A stretch of 64,000 bases of DNA from MM2 sp035460165. GTDB taxonomy: Bacteria; Pseudomonadota; Gammaproteobacteria; Burkholderiales; Methylophilaceae. The DNA is taken from contig DATHWW010000009.1 in the NCBI GenBank assembly GCA_035460165.1, positions 1 to 64,000 on the forward strand, in the 5' to 3' direction. The notes under the pieces were generated by a model. It did not search any database and had not been told where the DNA came from. It worked only from the letters and a program-made list of their open reading frames with translations. Made by a program: the position numbers and the translations under genes. Position 1 is the stretch's first letter. Every line of letters begins with the position of its first letter. Shown here in pieces: positions 1 through 10,676 of the stretch.

Positions 1-1191
<1,191 letters not shown>

Positions 1192-1224
1192 TCCCGATCC
1201 CTTTAACTCATCAAGTTAAAAAAA

Positions 1225-1299
<75 letters not shown>

Positions 1300-1324
1300 G
1301 CTCTTAAAATAAAAAATTCGCAAC

Positions 1325-1400
1325 TGGAGCGGGCGACGAGGTTCGAACTCGCGACATCTTGCTTGGAAGGCAAGTGCTCTACCAGCTGAGCTACACCCGC
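1325..1400 (-). tRNA. glyT: tRNA-Gly (TCC)
   Basis: A 76-nt cloverleaf on the minus strand. The acceptor stem GCGGGTG pairs with CGCCCGC, with TCCA at the 3' end. The anticodon stem CTTGC/GCAAG holds loop CTTCCAA, anticodon TCC. It is the third tRNA of the tRNA-tufB transcript. Confidence 0.97.
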
Positions 1401-1455
1401 ACAACCGGCCAGAAGCCATGCACTCGAAGCCCTAATTCGGCTCCAGAACAGCTTT

Positions 1456-1541
1456 TGGTGGAGAGGGCTGGATTCGAACCAGCGTAGGCGTAAGCCAACA
1501 GATTTACAGTCTGCCCCCTTTAGCCACTCGGGCACCTCTCC
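1456..1541 (-). tRNA. tyrU: tRNA-Tyr (GTA)
   Basis: An 86-nt class II tRNA with a long variable arm, acceptor stem GGAGAGG pairing with CCTCTCC, and an encoded ACCA end. The anticodon loop CTGTAAA gives anticodon GTA. It is the second tRNA in the tRNA-tufB transcript. Confidence 0.97.
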
Positions 1542-1610
1542 CTGCCGAACCCGAGATTATCGGGCGTTTACCGCCACTTGTCAAACCTGCCAGCAAATTT
1601 GCGTAGTAAC

Positions 1611-1686
1611 TGGTGCCGGATGCCGGAATCGAACTGGCGACCTTCGCATTACAAGTGCGCTGCTCTACCAACTGAGCTAATCCGGC
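1611..1686 (-). tRNA. thrU: tRNA-Thr (TGT)
   Basis: A 76-nt cloverleaf with acceptor stem GCCGGAT pairing with ATCCGGC and an encoded ACCA end. The anticodon stem GCGCA/TGCGA holds loop CTTGTAA, anticodon TGT. It is the first gene of the tRNA-tufB transcript, only about 10 nt downstream of a consensus -10 box. Confidence 0.97.
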
Positions 1687-1695
1687 GCGGCGGCG

Positions 1696-1723
1696 ATTAT
1701 ACCTACATCCACTCGAACAGCAA
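1696..1723 (-). promoter_or_regulatory. Promoter of the tRNA-tufB operon
   Basis: On the minus strand a perfect -10 box TATAAT (1696-1701) lies 16 bp from a -35-like TTGCTG (1718-1723). The bases between the -10 box and the tRNA 5' end are almost pure G+C (CGCCGCCGC). Such GC-rich discriminators are known from stable-RNA promoters under stringent control. Position, box quality and discriminator together make this the likely operon promoter. Confidence 0.7.
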
Positions 1724-1743
1724 GTGCCGCCGAAAGAAGATTG

Positions 1744-2160
1744 TTATTTTACCAGCTTAAGCGCGGGCCTTTTGTTGCTTGATGGCGGCTCCGGCTCATC
1801 CGGCGGACCTTCCGGCTCACCCTCAGCATCCGGAGGCGCGACCTCCTCCGCCTCAAAAAACATGCCCTGGCCATTTTCGCGTGCGAAGATTCCTCGCACC
1901 GCGTCGATAGGCACATAAATATCGAATGGGCTACCGCTGAATCGCGCAGAGAACGTCACCGCCTCGTTGCCTATCAGCAAATCCTTGGTGGCCGAGAAAT
2001 TGATATTAAGCACAATCTCCCCATCCTTGACGTATCCCTGCGGTACCCGCGTGTGCGAATTCACGGCCACCACCAAATGCGGCGTGAAGCCGTTATCCAG
2101 ACACCACTCATACATGGCGCGCAGGAAATACGGCTTCGTGGAGCTCGGCTCGTTCGCCAT
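1744..2160 (-). CDS. sspB: ClpXP protease specificity-enhancing factor SspB
   Basis: Adaptor that hands ssrA-tagged proteins to the ClpXP protease. The 138-residue protein has the folded SspB domain at the N-terminus (about residues 5-105, beginning after a YEWCLDNGFTPHLVV stretch). An acidic, proline-rich linker follows, and the C-terminal tail ends in LKLVK. This matches the ClpX-docking tail LKVVK of the E. coli protein. It follows sspA without a gap (ATG at 2160, sspA stop at 2161-2163), so the two are translationally linked. Confidence 0.95.
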   Translation of the reverse strand: MANEPSSTKPYFLRAMYEWCLDNGFTPHLVVAVNSHTRVPQGYVKDGEIVLNINFSATKDLLIGNEAVTFSARFSGSPFDIYVPIDAVRGIFARENGQGMFFEAEEVAPPDAEGEPEGPPDEPEPPSSNKRPALKLVK

Positions 2161-2760
2161 TTATTTGCGCATCGCCTTTTCGGATGGCGTCATTGCTTCG
2201 ATGTAGGCCGGACGCGAGAAGATACGTTCGGCATACTTGAGTAATGGCGCGGCCTGCTTCGGCAGTTCGATACCATAGTGACCCAGACGCCAGAGCAGAG
2301 GTGCAATCGCCACATCCAGCATCGAGAACTCGTCGCCCAGCATGTATTCCTGCTTATTGAAGATAGGTGCGATCTGCGTCAGATTGTCGCGCACAATGGC
2401 ACGCGCGCTATCAGCCACCTTGGCGTTATCGGATTCGATATCGTCAATGTGATCGAACAGCTGGTCTTCGAAGTTATGCAGGAACAGACGGGCGCGGGCG
2501 CGCATTACCGGATCCGCCGGCATCAGCTGCGGATGCGGAAAACGCTCATCAATGTATTCATTGATGATATTCGCCTCGTACAGCACCAGATCGCGCTCGA
2601 CCAGGACTGGCACGCGATTGTATGGATTAATGACCGCCAGATCTTCCGGCTTGTTGGTCATGTCGACGTCGATCACCTGAAAATCCATGCCCTTCTCGAA
2701 GAGCACAATACGGCAGCGCTGGCTGTAAGGGCAGGTTGTACCTGAATATAAGGTCATCAT
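2161..2760 (-). CDS. sspA: Stringent starvation protein A (GST-like)
   Basis: RNA-polymerase-associated protein with a glutathione-S-transferase fold that acts in stationary phase and acid stress in other proteobacteria. The sequence opens with MMTLYSGTTCPYSQRCR, typical of the SspA thioredoxin-like domain, and continues with an all-alpha GST C-terminal domain. I chose the ATG at 2760 (199 residues). The reading frame is open further upstream, but that part would run into the terminator hairpin behind petC. It forms the sspAB pair downstream of petABC, a common betaproteobacterial order. Confidence 0.94.
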   Translation of the reverse strand: MMTLYSGTTCPYSQRCRIVLFEKGMDFQVIDVDMTNKPEDLAVINPYNRVPVLVERDLVLYEANIINEYIDERFPHPQLMPADPVMRARARLFLHNFEDQLFDHIDDIESDNAKVADSARAIVRDNLTQIAPIFNKQEYMLGDEFSMLDVAIAPLLWRLGHYGIELPKQAAPLLKYAERIFSRPAYIEAMTPSEKAMRK

Positions 2761-2781
2761 AAGCTTTGTCCGATCTCGATT

Positions 2782-2820
2782 AAAAGCAAAAGGGAGGCTC
2801 CGGAAAACCGGAACCTCCCG
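2782..2820 (-). terminator. Rho-independent terminator of petABC
   Basis: On the minus strand, 16 nt behind the petC stop, a 12-bp stem (GGGAGGTTCCGG with CCGGAGCCTCCC, one G-T wobble) closes a TTTT loop. It is followed by TTTTGCTTTT. This separates the bc1 operon from sspAB. Confidence 0.85.
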
Positions 2821-2835
2821 CAACGTCAAAAATGA

Positions 2836-3564
2836 CTAATGTACGTCTTTCCAGAATTCCTTTTTGAGCGCGAGCGCGAGCATGAAAAAGAATGCCAGCG
2901 CCAGCAGCACGATGATGCCGAGTTGGAGGCGTTTGGCTTTGGCAGGTTCCGCCATGAACGCCAGGTAATTCACCAAGTCGGCCACCATCGCATCATATTC
3001 GGCCGGCGCCATCTTGCCGGGCTTCACCAGCACCAGCTGATGCGACACCACCGCATTGCCTTCGATATCCTTGGTTTCCTGAACCTGCAGCGCTTGCTCG
3101 CCCTGCAATTCCCATAGCACATGCGGCATGCCGACATTCGCAAACGCGACGTTATTCCAGCCGGTAGGACGCGTTTCGTCGCGGTAGAAGCCGCGCAAAT
3201 AGGTGTACAACCAATCGGGCGTCCGCGAACGGGCAATCACCGAAAGATCCGGCGGCGGTGCGCCGAACCAAGCCTTTGCATCGTTCGGCTTCATGCCGAC
3301 CTGCATGGGTTCACCCACTTTCTCGCCGGCAAACAACAGATTGCTCTTGATCTGCTCATCCGTGAGGCCGATATCCTTGAGGCGGTTATAGCGCATCGAC
3401 GTCGCACTGTGGCAGTTCAGGCAATAATTCACGAACACTTTTGCACCGCGCTGCAATGACGGCTGATTGGAAGGATTGATCGGGGCCTTGTCCAGATGCA
3501 CATCCTCGCTGGCTTGCACTGCCAGCGGCAGCAATAGCCCGAACATGAATAGCAGTTTCTTCAT
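2836..3564 (-). CDS. petC: Ubiquinol-cytochrome c reductase, cytochrome c1
   Basis: Heme-bearing subunit of the bc1 complex that passes electrons from the Rieske protein to soluble cytochrome c. The 242-residue product has an N-terminal signal peptide (residues 1-19). The heme motif CLNCH is at 48-52, and a C-terminal membrane anchor lies at about 213-232. The start is the ATG at 3564, which overlaps the petB stop by one base (TAATG). It is the last gene of petABC. Confidence 0.96.
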   Translation of the reverse strand: MKKLLFMFGLLLPLAVQASEDVHLDKAPINPSNQPSLQRGAKVFVNYCLNCHSATSMRYNRLKDIGLTDEQIKSNLLFAGEKVGEPMQVGMKPNDAKAWFGAPPPDLSVIARSRTPDWLYTYLRGFYRDETRPTGWNNVAFANVGMPHVLWELQGEQALQVQETKDIEGNAVVSHQLVLVKPGKMAPAEYDAMVADLVNYLAFMAEPAKAKRLQLGIIVLLALAFFFMLALALKKEFWKDVH

Positions 3565-4847
3565 TATCCCGTCACCCTTTCCGGCACTGGTTTCGTCTTG
3601 TCTCTCTTGGTGTACCACGGCATCAGCGCAAAAAAGAGGAAATACACCACCGTCAGCACGCGCGCCACAACCGTAGCGCGATCCGCACCGCCGAGCACCG
3701 GCACATTCGCAGCGAACTGCCCCCACACATTGGAAGGCACCGTGCCTAGATACCCCAGAATCAGGAAACTCACCACAAAAACGACCAGCCAACCCTTGTA
3801 TTGCGCGCCGCGATAACGGATGGATTTGACCGGACTCTTGTCCAGCCAAGGCAGGGCCGCAAAAATCATTACCGACAGGCCCATGGCAGCCACGCCGGGG
3901 AACTGCGAATTCAGGATTGGGGGCACCGCACGCAGGATCGAATAATACGGCGTGAAATACCATACCGGCGCAATGTGGGCCGGCGTCTTCAGCGGATCGG
4001 CCGGCACGAAGTTGTTGGCTTCGAGGAAATAGCCGCCCATTTCCGGGGCGAAGAACACAATCGCCGAGAACACGATCAGGAAGACGGCCACACCGACAAT
4101 ATCCTTCACCGTGTAATACGGATGGAAAGGAATGCCGTCGAGCGGAATGCCGGTCTTGGGGTCCTTGTTCTTCTTGATCTCGATCCCGTCCGGGTTGTTG
4201 GATCCCACTTCGTGCAGCGCAATGATGTGGGCAGCCACCAGGCCCAGCAATACCAGCGGCAACGCGATCACATGGAATGCAAAGAAACGGTTGAGCGTTG
4301 CGTCGGAAACCAGATAGTCTCCGCGCAGCCACTCCGCAACGTCAGGCCCGACAAACGGAATGGTCGCAAACAGGTTCACGATCACCTGCGCACCCCAATA
4401 AGACATCTGACCCCACGGCAGCAGGTAGCCAAAGAATGCCTCGCCCATCAAGCACAGGAAAATCGCCACGCCGAACAGCCAGATCAGCTCGCGCGGATTG
4501 CGGTACGAGCCATAAAGCAAGCCACGGAACATATGCAGATAAACCACGACGAAGAACATCGAAGCGCCGGTGGAGTGCATGTAGCGGATCAGCCAGCCCC
4601 ACGACACGTCGCGCATGATGTATTCGACGGAAGCAAACGCCAGCGCTGCATCCGGCTTGTAGTGCATGGTCAGGAAGATGCCGGTGACGATTTGCAGCAC
4701 CAGCACCAGCATGGCCAGGGAGCCGAAGTAGTACCAGAAGTTGAAATTCTTCGGCGCGTAGTATTCGGAAAGATGCGCCTTCCAGTTGGCGGTCAGCGGA
4801 AATCGCTCATCCACCCAATTCAGCGCACAGGTCAGGTATTTATTCAT
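3564..4847 (-). CDS. petB: Ubiquinol-cytochrome c reductase, cytochrome b
   Basis: Membrane core of the bc1 complex, carrying the two b-hemes and the quinol oxidation and reduction sites. At 427 residues it has the length of the fused bacterial cytochrome b. The N-terminal b/b6 part and the C-terminal subunit-IV-like part are both present, including the helix with WGQMSYWGAQVI and the PEMGGYFLEA stretch at the Qo side (PEWY-type loop, here PEMG). It lies 3 nt downstream of petA. Confidence 0.97.
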   Translation of the reverse strand: MNKYLTCALNWVDERFPLTANWKAHLSEYYAPKNFNFWYYFGSLAMLVLVLQIVTGIFLTMHYKPDAALAFASVEYIMRDVSWGWLIRYMHSTGASMFFVVVYLHMFRGLLYGSYRNPRELIWLFGVAIFLCLMGEAFFGYLLPWGQMSYWGAQVIVNLFATIPFVGPDVAEWLRGDYLVSDATLNRFFAFHVIALPLVLLGLVAAHIIALHEVGSNNPDGIEIKKNKDPKTGIPLDGIPFHPYYTVKDIVGVAVFLIVFSAIVFFAPEMGGYFLEANNFVPADPLKTPAHIAPVWYFTPYYSILRAVPPILNSQFPGVAAMGLSVMIFAALPWLDKSPVKSIRYRGAQYKGWLVVFVVSFLILGYLGTVPSNVWGQFAANVPVLGGADRATVVARVLTVVYFLFFALMPWYTKRDKTKPVPERVTG

Positions 4848-4850
4848 TCG

Positions 4851-5444
4851 TTACGCTCCCTTGGCATCTTCGCCGATCAACAGACGGGCATCGCTGAGGT
4901 AGTAATGAGGCGGCACTTCCAGATTGATCGGGGCAGGCGAACCCTTGAACACGCGGCCAGCGAGGTCGAACTTGGAGCCGTGGCAGGGACAGAAAAAGCC
5001 GCCCGGCCAATCGCTGCCCATGCCGTCTTCGCCCTGCTTGAGCTTGGAAGAGGGGGAGCATCCAAGGTGGGTGCAGATACCGACAATCACCATCAGGTTG
5101 GGTTTGATGGAGCGCGTCGCATTCTTGGTATAGTCCGGCTGTTGCGCAACTTCAAGCTTGGGGTCGCTCAGCTTATCGTCGATCTTGCCCAGCTGATCCA
5201 GCATTTCCTGGGTCCGATTAACGATCCAAACCGGTTTGCCGCGCCATTCGACGGTAATCATCGAACCCGGTTCGATCTTGCCGATATCCACTTCCACCGG
5301 AGCGCCGGCGGCCTTGGCGCGCTCGCTGGGCAACATGCTCATGACGAATGGAGTTGCCACGGCTACGGTCGCCGCACTCCCTGCCACTGCCGTCGCAGCA
5401 ATCAGGAAGCGCCGCTTGCTGTGATCCACTTCTTGGTTAGCCAT
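4851..5444 (-). CDS. petA: Ubiquinol-cytochrome c reductase, Rieske iron-sulfur subunit
   Basis: [2Fe-2S] subunit that takes the first electron from quinol. The 197-residue protein starts with MANQEVDHSKRRFL, a twin-arginine signal that also serves as membrane anchor, so it probably depends on the Tat system encoded nearby. The two cluster-binding boxes are CTHLGC (124-129) and CPCHGS (152-157). The ATG at 5444 has AAGG upstream. The frame is open for 18 more codons, but those would leave no room for the promoter. First gene of petABC. Confidence 0.96.
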   Translation of the reverse strand: MANQEVDHSKRRFLIAATAVAGSAATVAVATPFVMSMLPSERAKAAGAPVEVDIGKIEPGSMITVEWRGKPVWIVNRTQEMLDQLGKIDDKLSDPKLEVAQQPDYTKNATRSIKPNLMVIVGICTHLGCSPSSKLKQGEDGMGSDWPGGFFCPCHGSKFDLAGRVFKGSPAPINLEVPPHYYLSDARLLIGEDAKGA

Positions 5445-5477
5445 CGCAATACCTTGGAGTTTTTCTAAAAGGACGGG

Positions 5478-5506
5478 ATTGTACAGTTTTCTAAGCAAAA
5501 CTTAAA
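5478..5506 (-). promoter_or_regulatory. Possible promoter of petABC
   Basis: A -10-like TACAAT (5478-5483, minus strand) lies 17 bp from a TTTAAG (5501-5506). The predicted start of transcription is about 27 nt upstream of the petA ATG. The -35 box is poor, so this is a candidate only. Confidence 0.4.
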
Positions 5507-5517
5507 CGACAAAAGGG

Positions 5518-6264
5518 TCAAACCGGGTTATCGATATCGACAAAATGATGACTAATACCAAAGCGTTGCGAAAGATGTTCACCCAGCGCCTGAATGCCAT
5601 AGCGCTCCGTGGCATGATGACCAGCGGCGATAAAAGCCACGCCCGATTCGCGCGCAATGTGCACGGTACGTTCCGACACCTCTCCCGTTATGAACGCGTC
5701 CACACCTAAGTTCACCGCAAACTCCAAATAGTCCTGCGCAGCGCCAGTACACCAGGCGACGCGACTTAACCGCTTATTCGGATCCCCGACCAGCATGGGC
5801 TCGCGCGCCAGTATTACGGAGATCGACCGTCCCAATTCCCCAAGCGTCATCGATTGTTTTAATGTCCCATGCGCCGCGATGGATTGCTCGCCGAACCAGC
5901 CCTCGATATTGAACTCCAGCAAACTCCCTAATCTGGCGTTATTGCCGAATTCTGGATGCACATCCAGCGGCAAATGATAAGCAACGAGACTTATGTCTTG
6001 TTCCAGAAGAAACTTCAAACGATTGCGCTTGATGCCGACCACGCGCGCATCTTCACCTTTCCAGAAATATCCATGGTGCACCAGCACCAGATCAGCACCC
6101 AGCTCTGCCGCACGCTCCAGCAAGGCCATGCTCGCCGTGACGCCGCTCACGACGACTTGGACATCCGGCCGCCCTTCGAGCTGTAGTCCATTCGGACAGT
6201 AATCCCGGAAGCGCTCAACCTGCAATAATTGTCCGGTATAATCTACCAACTCGGATAGTTTCAT
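5518..6264 (-). CDS. Nif3-like dinuclear metal-center protein (YbgI family)
   Basis: Member of the NIF3/YbgI family, hexameric proteins with a two-metal site; some members act as GTP cyclohydrolase I type 2, but the role of most is open. The 248-residue sequence shows the metal-binding stretches LVHHGYFWKG and GHHATERYG expected for the family. The ATG at 6264 is preceded by GGGGA at good spacing, which favours it over an ATG nine codons upstream. It is divergent from the AlgW-type protease gene, a pairing also known from other proteobacteria. Confidence 0.9.
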   Translation of the reverse strand: MKLSELVDYTGQLLQVERFRDYCPNGLQLEGRPDVQVVVSGVTASMALLERAAELGADLVLVHHGYFWKGEDARVVGIKRNRLKFLLEQDISLVAYHLPLDVHPEFGNNARLGSLLEFNIEGWFGEQSIAAHGTLKQSMTLGELGRSISVILAREPMLVGDPNKRLSRVAWCTGAAQDYLEFAVNLGVDAFITGEVSERTVHIARESGVAFIAAGHHATERYGIQALGEHLSQRFGISHHFVDIDNPV

Positions 6265-6347
6265 TAATTTTCCCCATCTGCTCTCGATCATTCGTCTGAA
6301 CGGTTAGCCCTGTCATGGAAACAACGCGTGGAGCTATTTTAATAACC

Positions 6348-7499
<1,152 letters not shown>

Positions 7500-7522
7500 C
7501 GCCTGACCTGCGGAGGTTGGAG

Positions 7523-8251
7523 CTAGCTGTAACTCTCCGACTTGGTACCAAGAAAGCCGGCAGCCAGAATGCCGGCTTCATAGAGCAGCCAAAGCGGTAC
7601 CGCCAGCATGAATTGCGAAATCACATCCGGTGGCGTCAGGATCGCGCCGGCAATGAACGCGCCAACGATCACATAAGAACGGATTTCTTTCAGCGTCGCC
7701 ACATTCACCACCCCCATCCGGACCAGCACCACCACGGCCACCGGCACCTCGAATGCGATACCAAAAGCCAGGAAAAGCGTGATCACGAAATCAAGGTAGT
7801 TGCCGATATCCGTCATCACCGCCACGCCCTCGGGCGCCGTACCGGCAATAAATCCGAAAACCACCGGAAACACCAGGAAATAGGCAAACGCCATGCCTAG
7901 CAGGAACAGCAGAGTGCTGAGCACCACCATAGGTGCCGCGAACCGCTTTTCATGCTGATAAAGCCCGGGCGCGATGAAGGCCCAGATTTGGTACAAAGTA
8001 TAGGGAAGCGAGATCACAAAAGCCGCCAGCATGGCAACTTTCATCGGTACGAAAAAAGGCGTGGTCACTGCGGTTGCAATCATTTGCCCACCTTGCGGCA
8101 GTTGACTCAACAACGGGCTTGCCAGCAAAGAGTAAATTTTGTTGGCGAATGGGAACAGGCAGATGAAGGTCAACACAATGCCGGCCACGATCCGCAGCAA
8201 GCGATCGCGTAGTTCGATCAGGTGAGAAATGAAGGTATCGGAAGTACTCAT
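7523..8251 (-). CDS. tatC: Sec-independent protein translocase TatC
   Basis: Core receptor of the twin-arginine translocase, which recognises RR signal peptides and exports folded proteins. The 242-residue protein has six predicted membrane helices and the conserved N-terminal stretch with HLIELRDRLLR. It closes the tatABC operon and is convergent with the algW gene. Likely clients in this window are the Rieske protein and SoxY, both with RR signals. Confidence 0.97.
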   Translation of the reverse strand: MSTSDTFISHLIELRDRLLRIVAGIVLTFICLFPFANKIYSLLASPLLSQLPQGGQMIATAVTTPFFVPMKVAMLAAFVISLPYTLYQIWAFIAPGLYQHEKRFAAPMVVLSTLLFLLGMAFAYFLVFPVVFGFIAGTAPEGVAVMTDIGNYLDFVITLFLAFGIAFEVPVAVVVLVRMGVVNVATLKEIRSYVIVGAFIAGAILTPPDVISQFMLAVPLWLLYEAGILAAGFLGTKSESYS

Positions 8252-8263
8252 GATCCAGGCTGC

Positions 8264-8587
8264 CTACGCACCCGGCTTGTGCTGGTCGGAGGCGGGTGAT
8301 TCGATATCGTTGAGTATGGAATTGGCGGAGCTGTTGGCCTGCCGTACCTCATTCGTCATGTCCGACTCCAGGGCGGCCACCTCATGCGTCACATCACTGT
8401 GAATCTTGCGCAACTCATCCGCCTTCAACTCACGCTCGATGTCACCTTTCACGGTCGCCACATAACGCTGCATGCGACCAGCGAGCAGGCCTAAGGTGCG
8501 CGCCACCTTGGGCAGCTTTTCCGGGCCGATCACGATCAGCGCCACCACGGCAATGATCAGGATCTCGCCAAAGGAAACATCGAACAC
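8264..8587 (-). CDS. tatB: Sec-independent protein translocase TatB
   Basis: Partner of TatC in signal-peptide recognition. The 107-residue protein begins with the typical FDVSFGEILIIAVVALIVIG membrane helix and the PEKLP hinge. An amphipathic helix and a variable charged tail follow. The start codon is GTG (8587), 3 nt behind tatA. Confidence 0.95.
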   Translation of the reverse strand: MFDVSFGEILIIAVVALIVIGPEKLPKVARTLGLLAGRMQRYVATVKGDIERELKADELRKIHSDVTHEVAALESDMTNEVRQANSSANSILNDIESPASDQHKPGA

Positions 8588-8590
8588 GGC

Positions 8591-8812
8591 TTAATGCCTG
8601 GTTTTTTCAGTCACTTCGCCTTCAACGGTTTTGGATCGCTCGGCTTCGTCTTCAAGCTTGGGCTTGGATTGCTCTTCACGCATGGCATCCTTGAAGCCCT
8701 TTACCGCACCACCGAGATCGCCGCCGACATTACGCAACTTTTTGGTGCCAAAAACCAGCAACACCACCACCAGCACGATCAACCAATGCCAAATACTGAA
8801 TGAACCCATCAT
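8591..8812 (-). CDS. tatA: Sec-independent protein translocase TatA
   Basis: Pore-forming subunit of the Tat system. The 73-residue protein has an N-terminal membrane helix (about 5-22) and the FGTKKL hinge. A short amphipathic helix (GGAVKGFKDAM) and a charged tail follow. Two ATG codons (8812 and 8809) are in frame; either may be used. First gene of tatABC. Confidence 0.95.
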   Translation of the reverse strand: MMGSFSIWHWLIVLVVVLLVFGTKKLRNVGGDLGGAVKGFKDAMREEQSKPKLEDEAERSKTVEGEVTEKTRH

Positions 8813-8833
8813 CTACTCCTCAAAACGGGCGGC

Positions 8834-9172
8834 CTACGTTTTAGGCAACGTGGAGCCGCCTCCAAATATGTGAACATGCAGGTGAAAAACCTCCTGCCCG
8901 CCGCCAGGCCCGGTATTGATCATGGTGCGGAAGCCGTCTTCCAATCCCTGCTCTTTCGCCAGCTTGGGAGCCAAAAGCATCAATCGGCCTAACAAATCAC
9001 GATGGCTTTCGCTGCACTCATCCAGGCTGGCGACATGCAGCTTCGGAACAAGCATGAAATGTACCGGGGCGATGGGGCGAATATCGTGGAATGCAATAAA
9101 CTCCTCGTCTTCATACACTTTCTTGCTCGGGATATCCCCGGCTACGATCTTGCAGAAAATGCAGTCGCTCAT
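8834..9172 (-). CDS. hinT: Histidine triad (HIT) nucleotide-binding protein
   Basis: Small cytoplasmic purine-nucleoside phosphoramidase of the HINT branch. In 112 residues it carries the triad HLHVHIFGG (H97, H99, H101) and the N-terminal CIFCKI motif. It lies between hisE and tatA, as in many betaproteobacteria, and may be read from the his transcript. Confidence 0.95.
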   Translation of the reverse strand: MSDCIFCKIVAGDIPSKKVYEDEEFIAFHDIRPIAPVHFMLVPKLHVASLDECSESHRDLLGRLMLLAPKLAKEQGLEDGFRTMINTGPGGGQEVFHLHVHIFGGGSTLPKT

Positions 9173-9212
9173 TCAATTCTCCTTATGGGCGCCGTCAGAA
9201 CTTGCGCCGCAC

Positions 9213-9533
9213 TTACTCGGATGGCCGAGAGGCCTTTTCGGCAAGCCCCGAAAGACCTTCGCGTCGCGCCAGCTCATTCAGGACATCATCTGGGTGCAGC
9301 CCGACATGCGCAAGCATCACCAGCGTGTGGAACCAGAGATCGGCGGTTTCGTAGATGATTTTCTGCGGATCGCCATCCTTGGCGGCGATAATCGTTTCCG
9401 CTGCCTCTTCGCCGACCTTTTTGAGTATGCTGTCCATGCCCTTGGCGTAGAGCTTGGCGACATAGGAAGACTGAGGATCTGCGGATTTACGGCTCTCGAG
9501 CACCTCGGCAAGACGATTGAGCGTATCACTCAT
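9213..9533 (-). CDS. hisE: Phosphoribosyl-ATP pyrophosphatase
   Basis: Second step of histidine synthesis: removes pyrophosphate from phosphoribosyl-ATP. The 106-residue all-alpha MazG-like protein shows the metal-binding EEAAETIIAAKD region. It is a separate gene, not fused to hisI as in enterobacteria, and overlaps hisI by 8 nt. Last his gene in the operon. Confidence 0.96.
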   Translation of the reverse strand: MSDTLNRLAEVLESRKSADPQSSYVAKLYAKGMDSILKKVGEEAAETIIAAKDGDPQKIIYETADLWFHTLVMLAHVGLHPDDVLNELARREGLSGLAEKASRPSE

Positions 9534-9918
9534 GGTGGTAGATCTCCTCCGGGTCTTTCAGCACCGGCTGATCCGAAATCCATTGCCGATTTTCCAACTT
9601 CTGGAAAAAACAACTATGACGCCCGGTATGACAGGCGATACCGCCTATCTGTTCCACCGTCAACAGGAGCACGTCTTCGTCGCAATCGAGGCGAATTTCC
9701 TTGACGACCTGCACGTGGCCGGACTCTTCGCCCTTGTGCCACAGTTTCTTGCGCGAGCGCGACCAGTAGACGGCATGGCCGGTTTCTTCCGTGAGCCTCA
9801 GCGCCTCGCGATCCATCCAGGCAAACATCAGCATTTGCCCGGTGCCGGTTTCCTGCACAATGACCGGCACCAGCCCGTCGTGCGTCCAATTGACTTTGTT
9901 CAGCCAGCTTTCGCTCAT
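9526..9918 (-). CDS. hisI: Phosphoribosyl-AMP cyclohydrolase
   Basis: Third step of histidine synthesis: opens the purine ring of phosphoribosyl-AMP. The 130-residue protein has the family signature with SRSRKKLWHKGEESG and the zinc/magnesium-binding DCDEDVLLL and CHTGRHSCFF motifs. The start codon overlaps the hisF stop by one base. Confidence 0.97.
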   Translation of the reverse strand: MSESWLNKVNWTHDGLVPVIVQETGTGQMLMFAWMDREALRLTEETGHAVYWSRSRKKLWHKGEESGHVQVVKEIRLDCDEDVLLLTVEQIGGIACHTGRHSCFFQKLENRQWISDQPVLKDPEEIYHHE

Positions 9919-10676
9919 CAGAGTCGCACCTCGATGCCGTGATCGGCCATGTAATGCTTGGCCTGATCCACCGAATATTCGCCAAAGTGGAAGATGCTGG
10001 CGGCCAGCACCGCATCGGCGCCGCCCTGCTTCACCCCGTCGACCAAGTGGTCCAGATTGCCGACACCGCCGGAAGCGATGATAGGCACATCCACTGCGTC
10101 GCTGATAGCGCGCGTCAGCGCCAGGTCGAAACCGCTCTTGGTACCGTCTCTATCCATACTGGTCAGCAGCAGTTCGCCCGCGCCTAGCGCGACCATTTTT
10201 TTCGCCCATTCAACCGCATCCAGTCCGGTTGGCTTGCGCCCACCGTGCGTGAACACTTCCCAGTGATCGCCCACTTGCTTCGCGTCGATCGCAACCACGA
10301 TGCACTGCGAACCAAAACGGCCGGAAGCATCCGCTACCAATTGCGGATTGACCACGGCGGCGGTATTCATGCTGACCTTGTCGGCCCCGGCATTCAGCAG
10401 ACGACGCACGTCTTCGACAGCGCGTACGCCGCCGCCTACGGTTAACGGGATGAATACCTGGGATGCGACTTCTTCGATGATGTGCAGGATCAGTCCGCGA
10501 TTGTCAGAACTGGCGGTGATATCCAGAAACGTCAGCTCGTCCGCACCCTGCTCGTCATAGCGCCGAGCGATTTCCACCGGATCGCCGGCATCGCGCAGTT
10601 CAACGAAATTGACGCCCTTGACCACGCGGCCATCAGTAACATCCAAGCAAGGAATGATGCGTTTGGCGAGGCCCAT
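9918..10676 (-). CDS. hisF: Imidazole glycerol phosphate synthase, cyclase subunit
   Basis: Forms imidazole glycerol phosphate and AICAR from PRFAR with ammonia delivered by HisH. A 252-residue TIM barrel with the two catalytic aspartates in IPCLDVTDGRVVKG and TSMDRDGTKSG. The hisF start and hisA stop overlap, so hisA and hisF are translationally coupled. Confidence 0.98.
   Translation of the reverse strand: MGLAKRIIPCLDVTDGRVVKGVNFVELRDAGDPVEIARRYDEQGADELTFLDITASSDNRGLILHIIEEVASQVFIPLTVGGGVRAVEDVRRLLNAGADKVSMNTAAVVNPQLVADASGRFGSQCIVVAIDAKQVGDHWEVFTHGGRKPTGLDAVEWAKKMVALGAGELLLTSMDRDGTKSGFDLALTRAISDAVDVPIIASGGVGNLDHLVDGVKQGGADAVLAASIFHFGEYSVDQAKHYMADHGIEVRL

Noticed and set aside
2836..4332. 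498-codon reading that joins cytochrome c1 to upstream sequence
   Set aside because: The first half is the off-frame reading of petB. The signal peptide at the ATG 3564 and the TAATG overlap mark the true start of petC.
3801..5468. Long open frame of about 555 codons antisense to petA/petB
   Set aside because: It lies wholly opposite well-established bc1 genes, has a composition rich in His, Arg and Gln as expected from reverse-strand GC-rich codons, and shows no domain.
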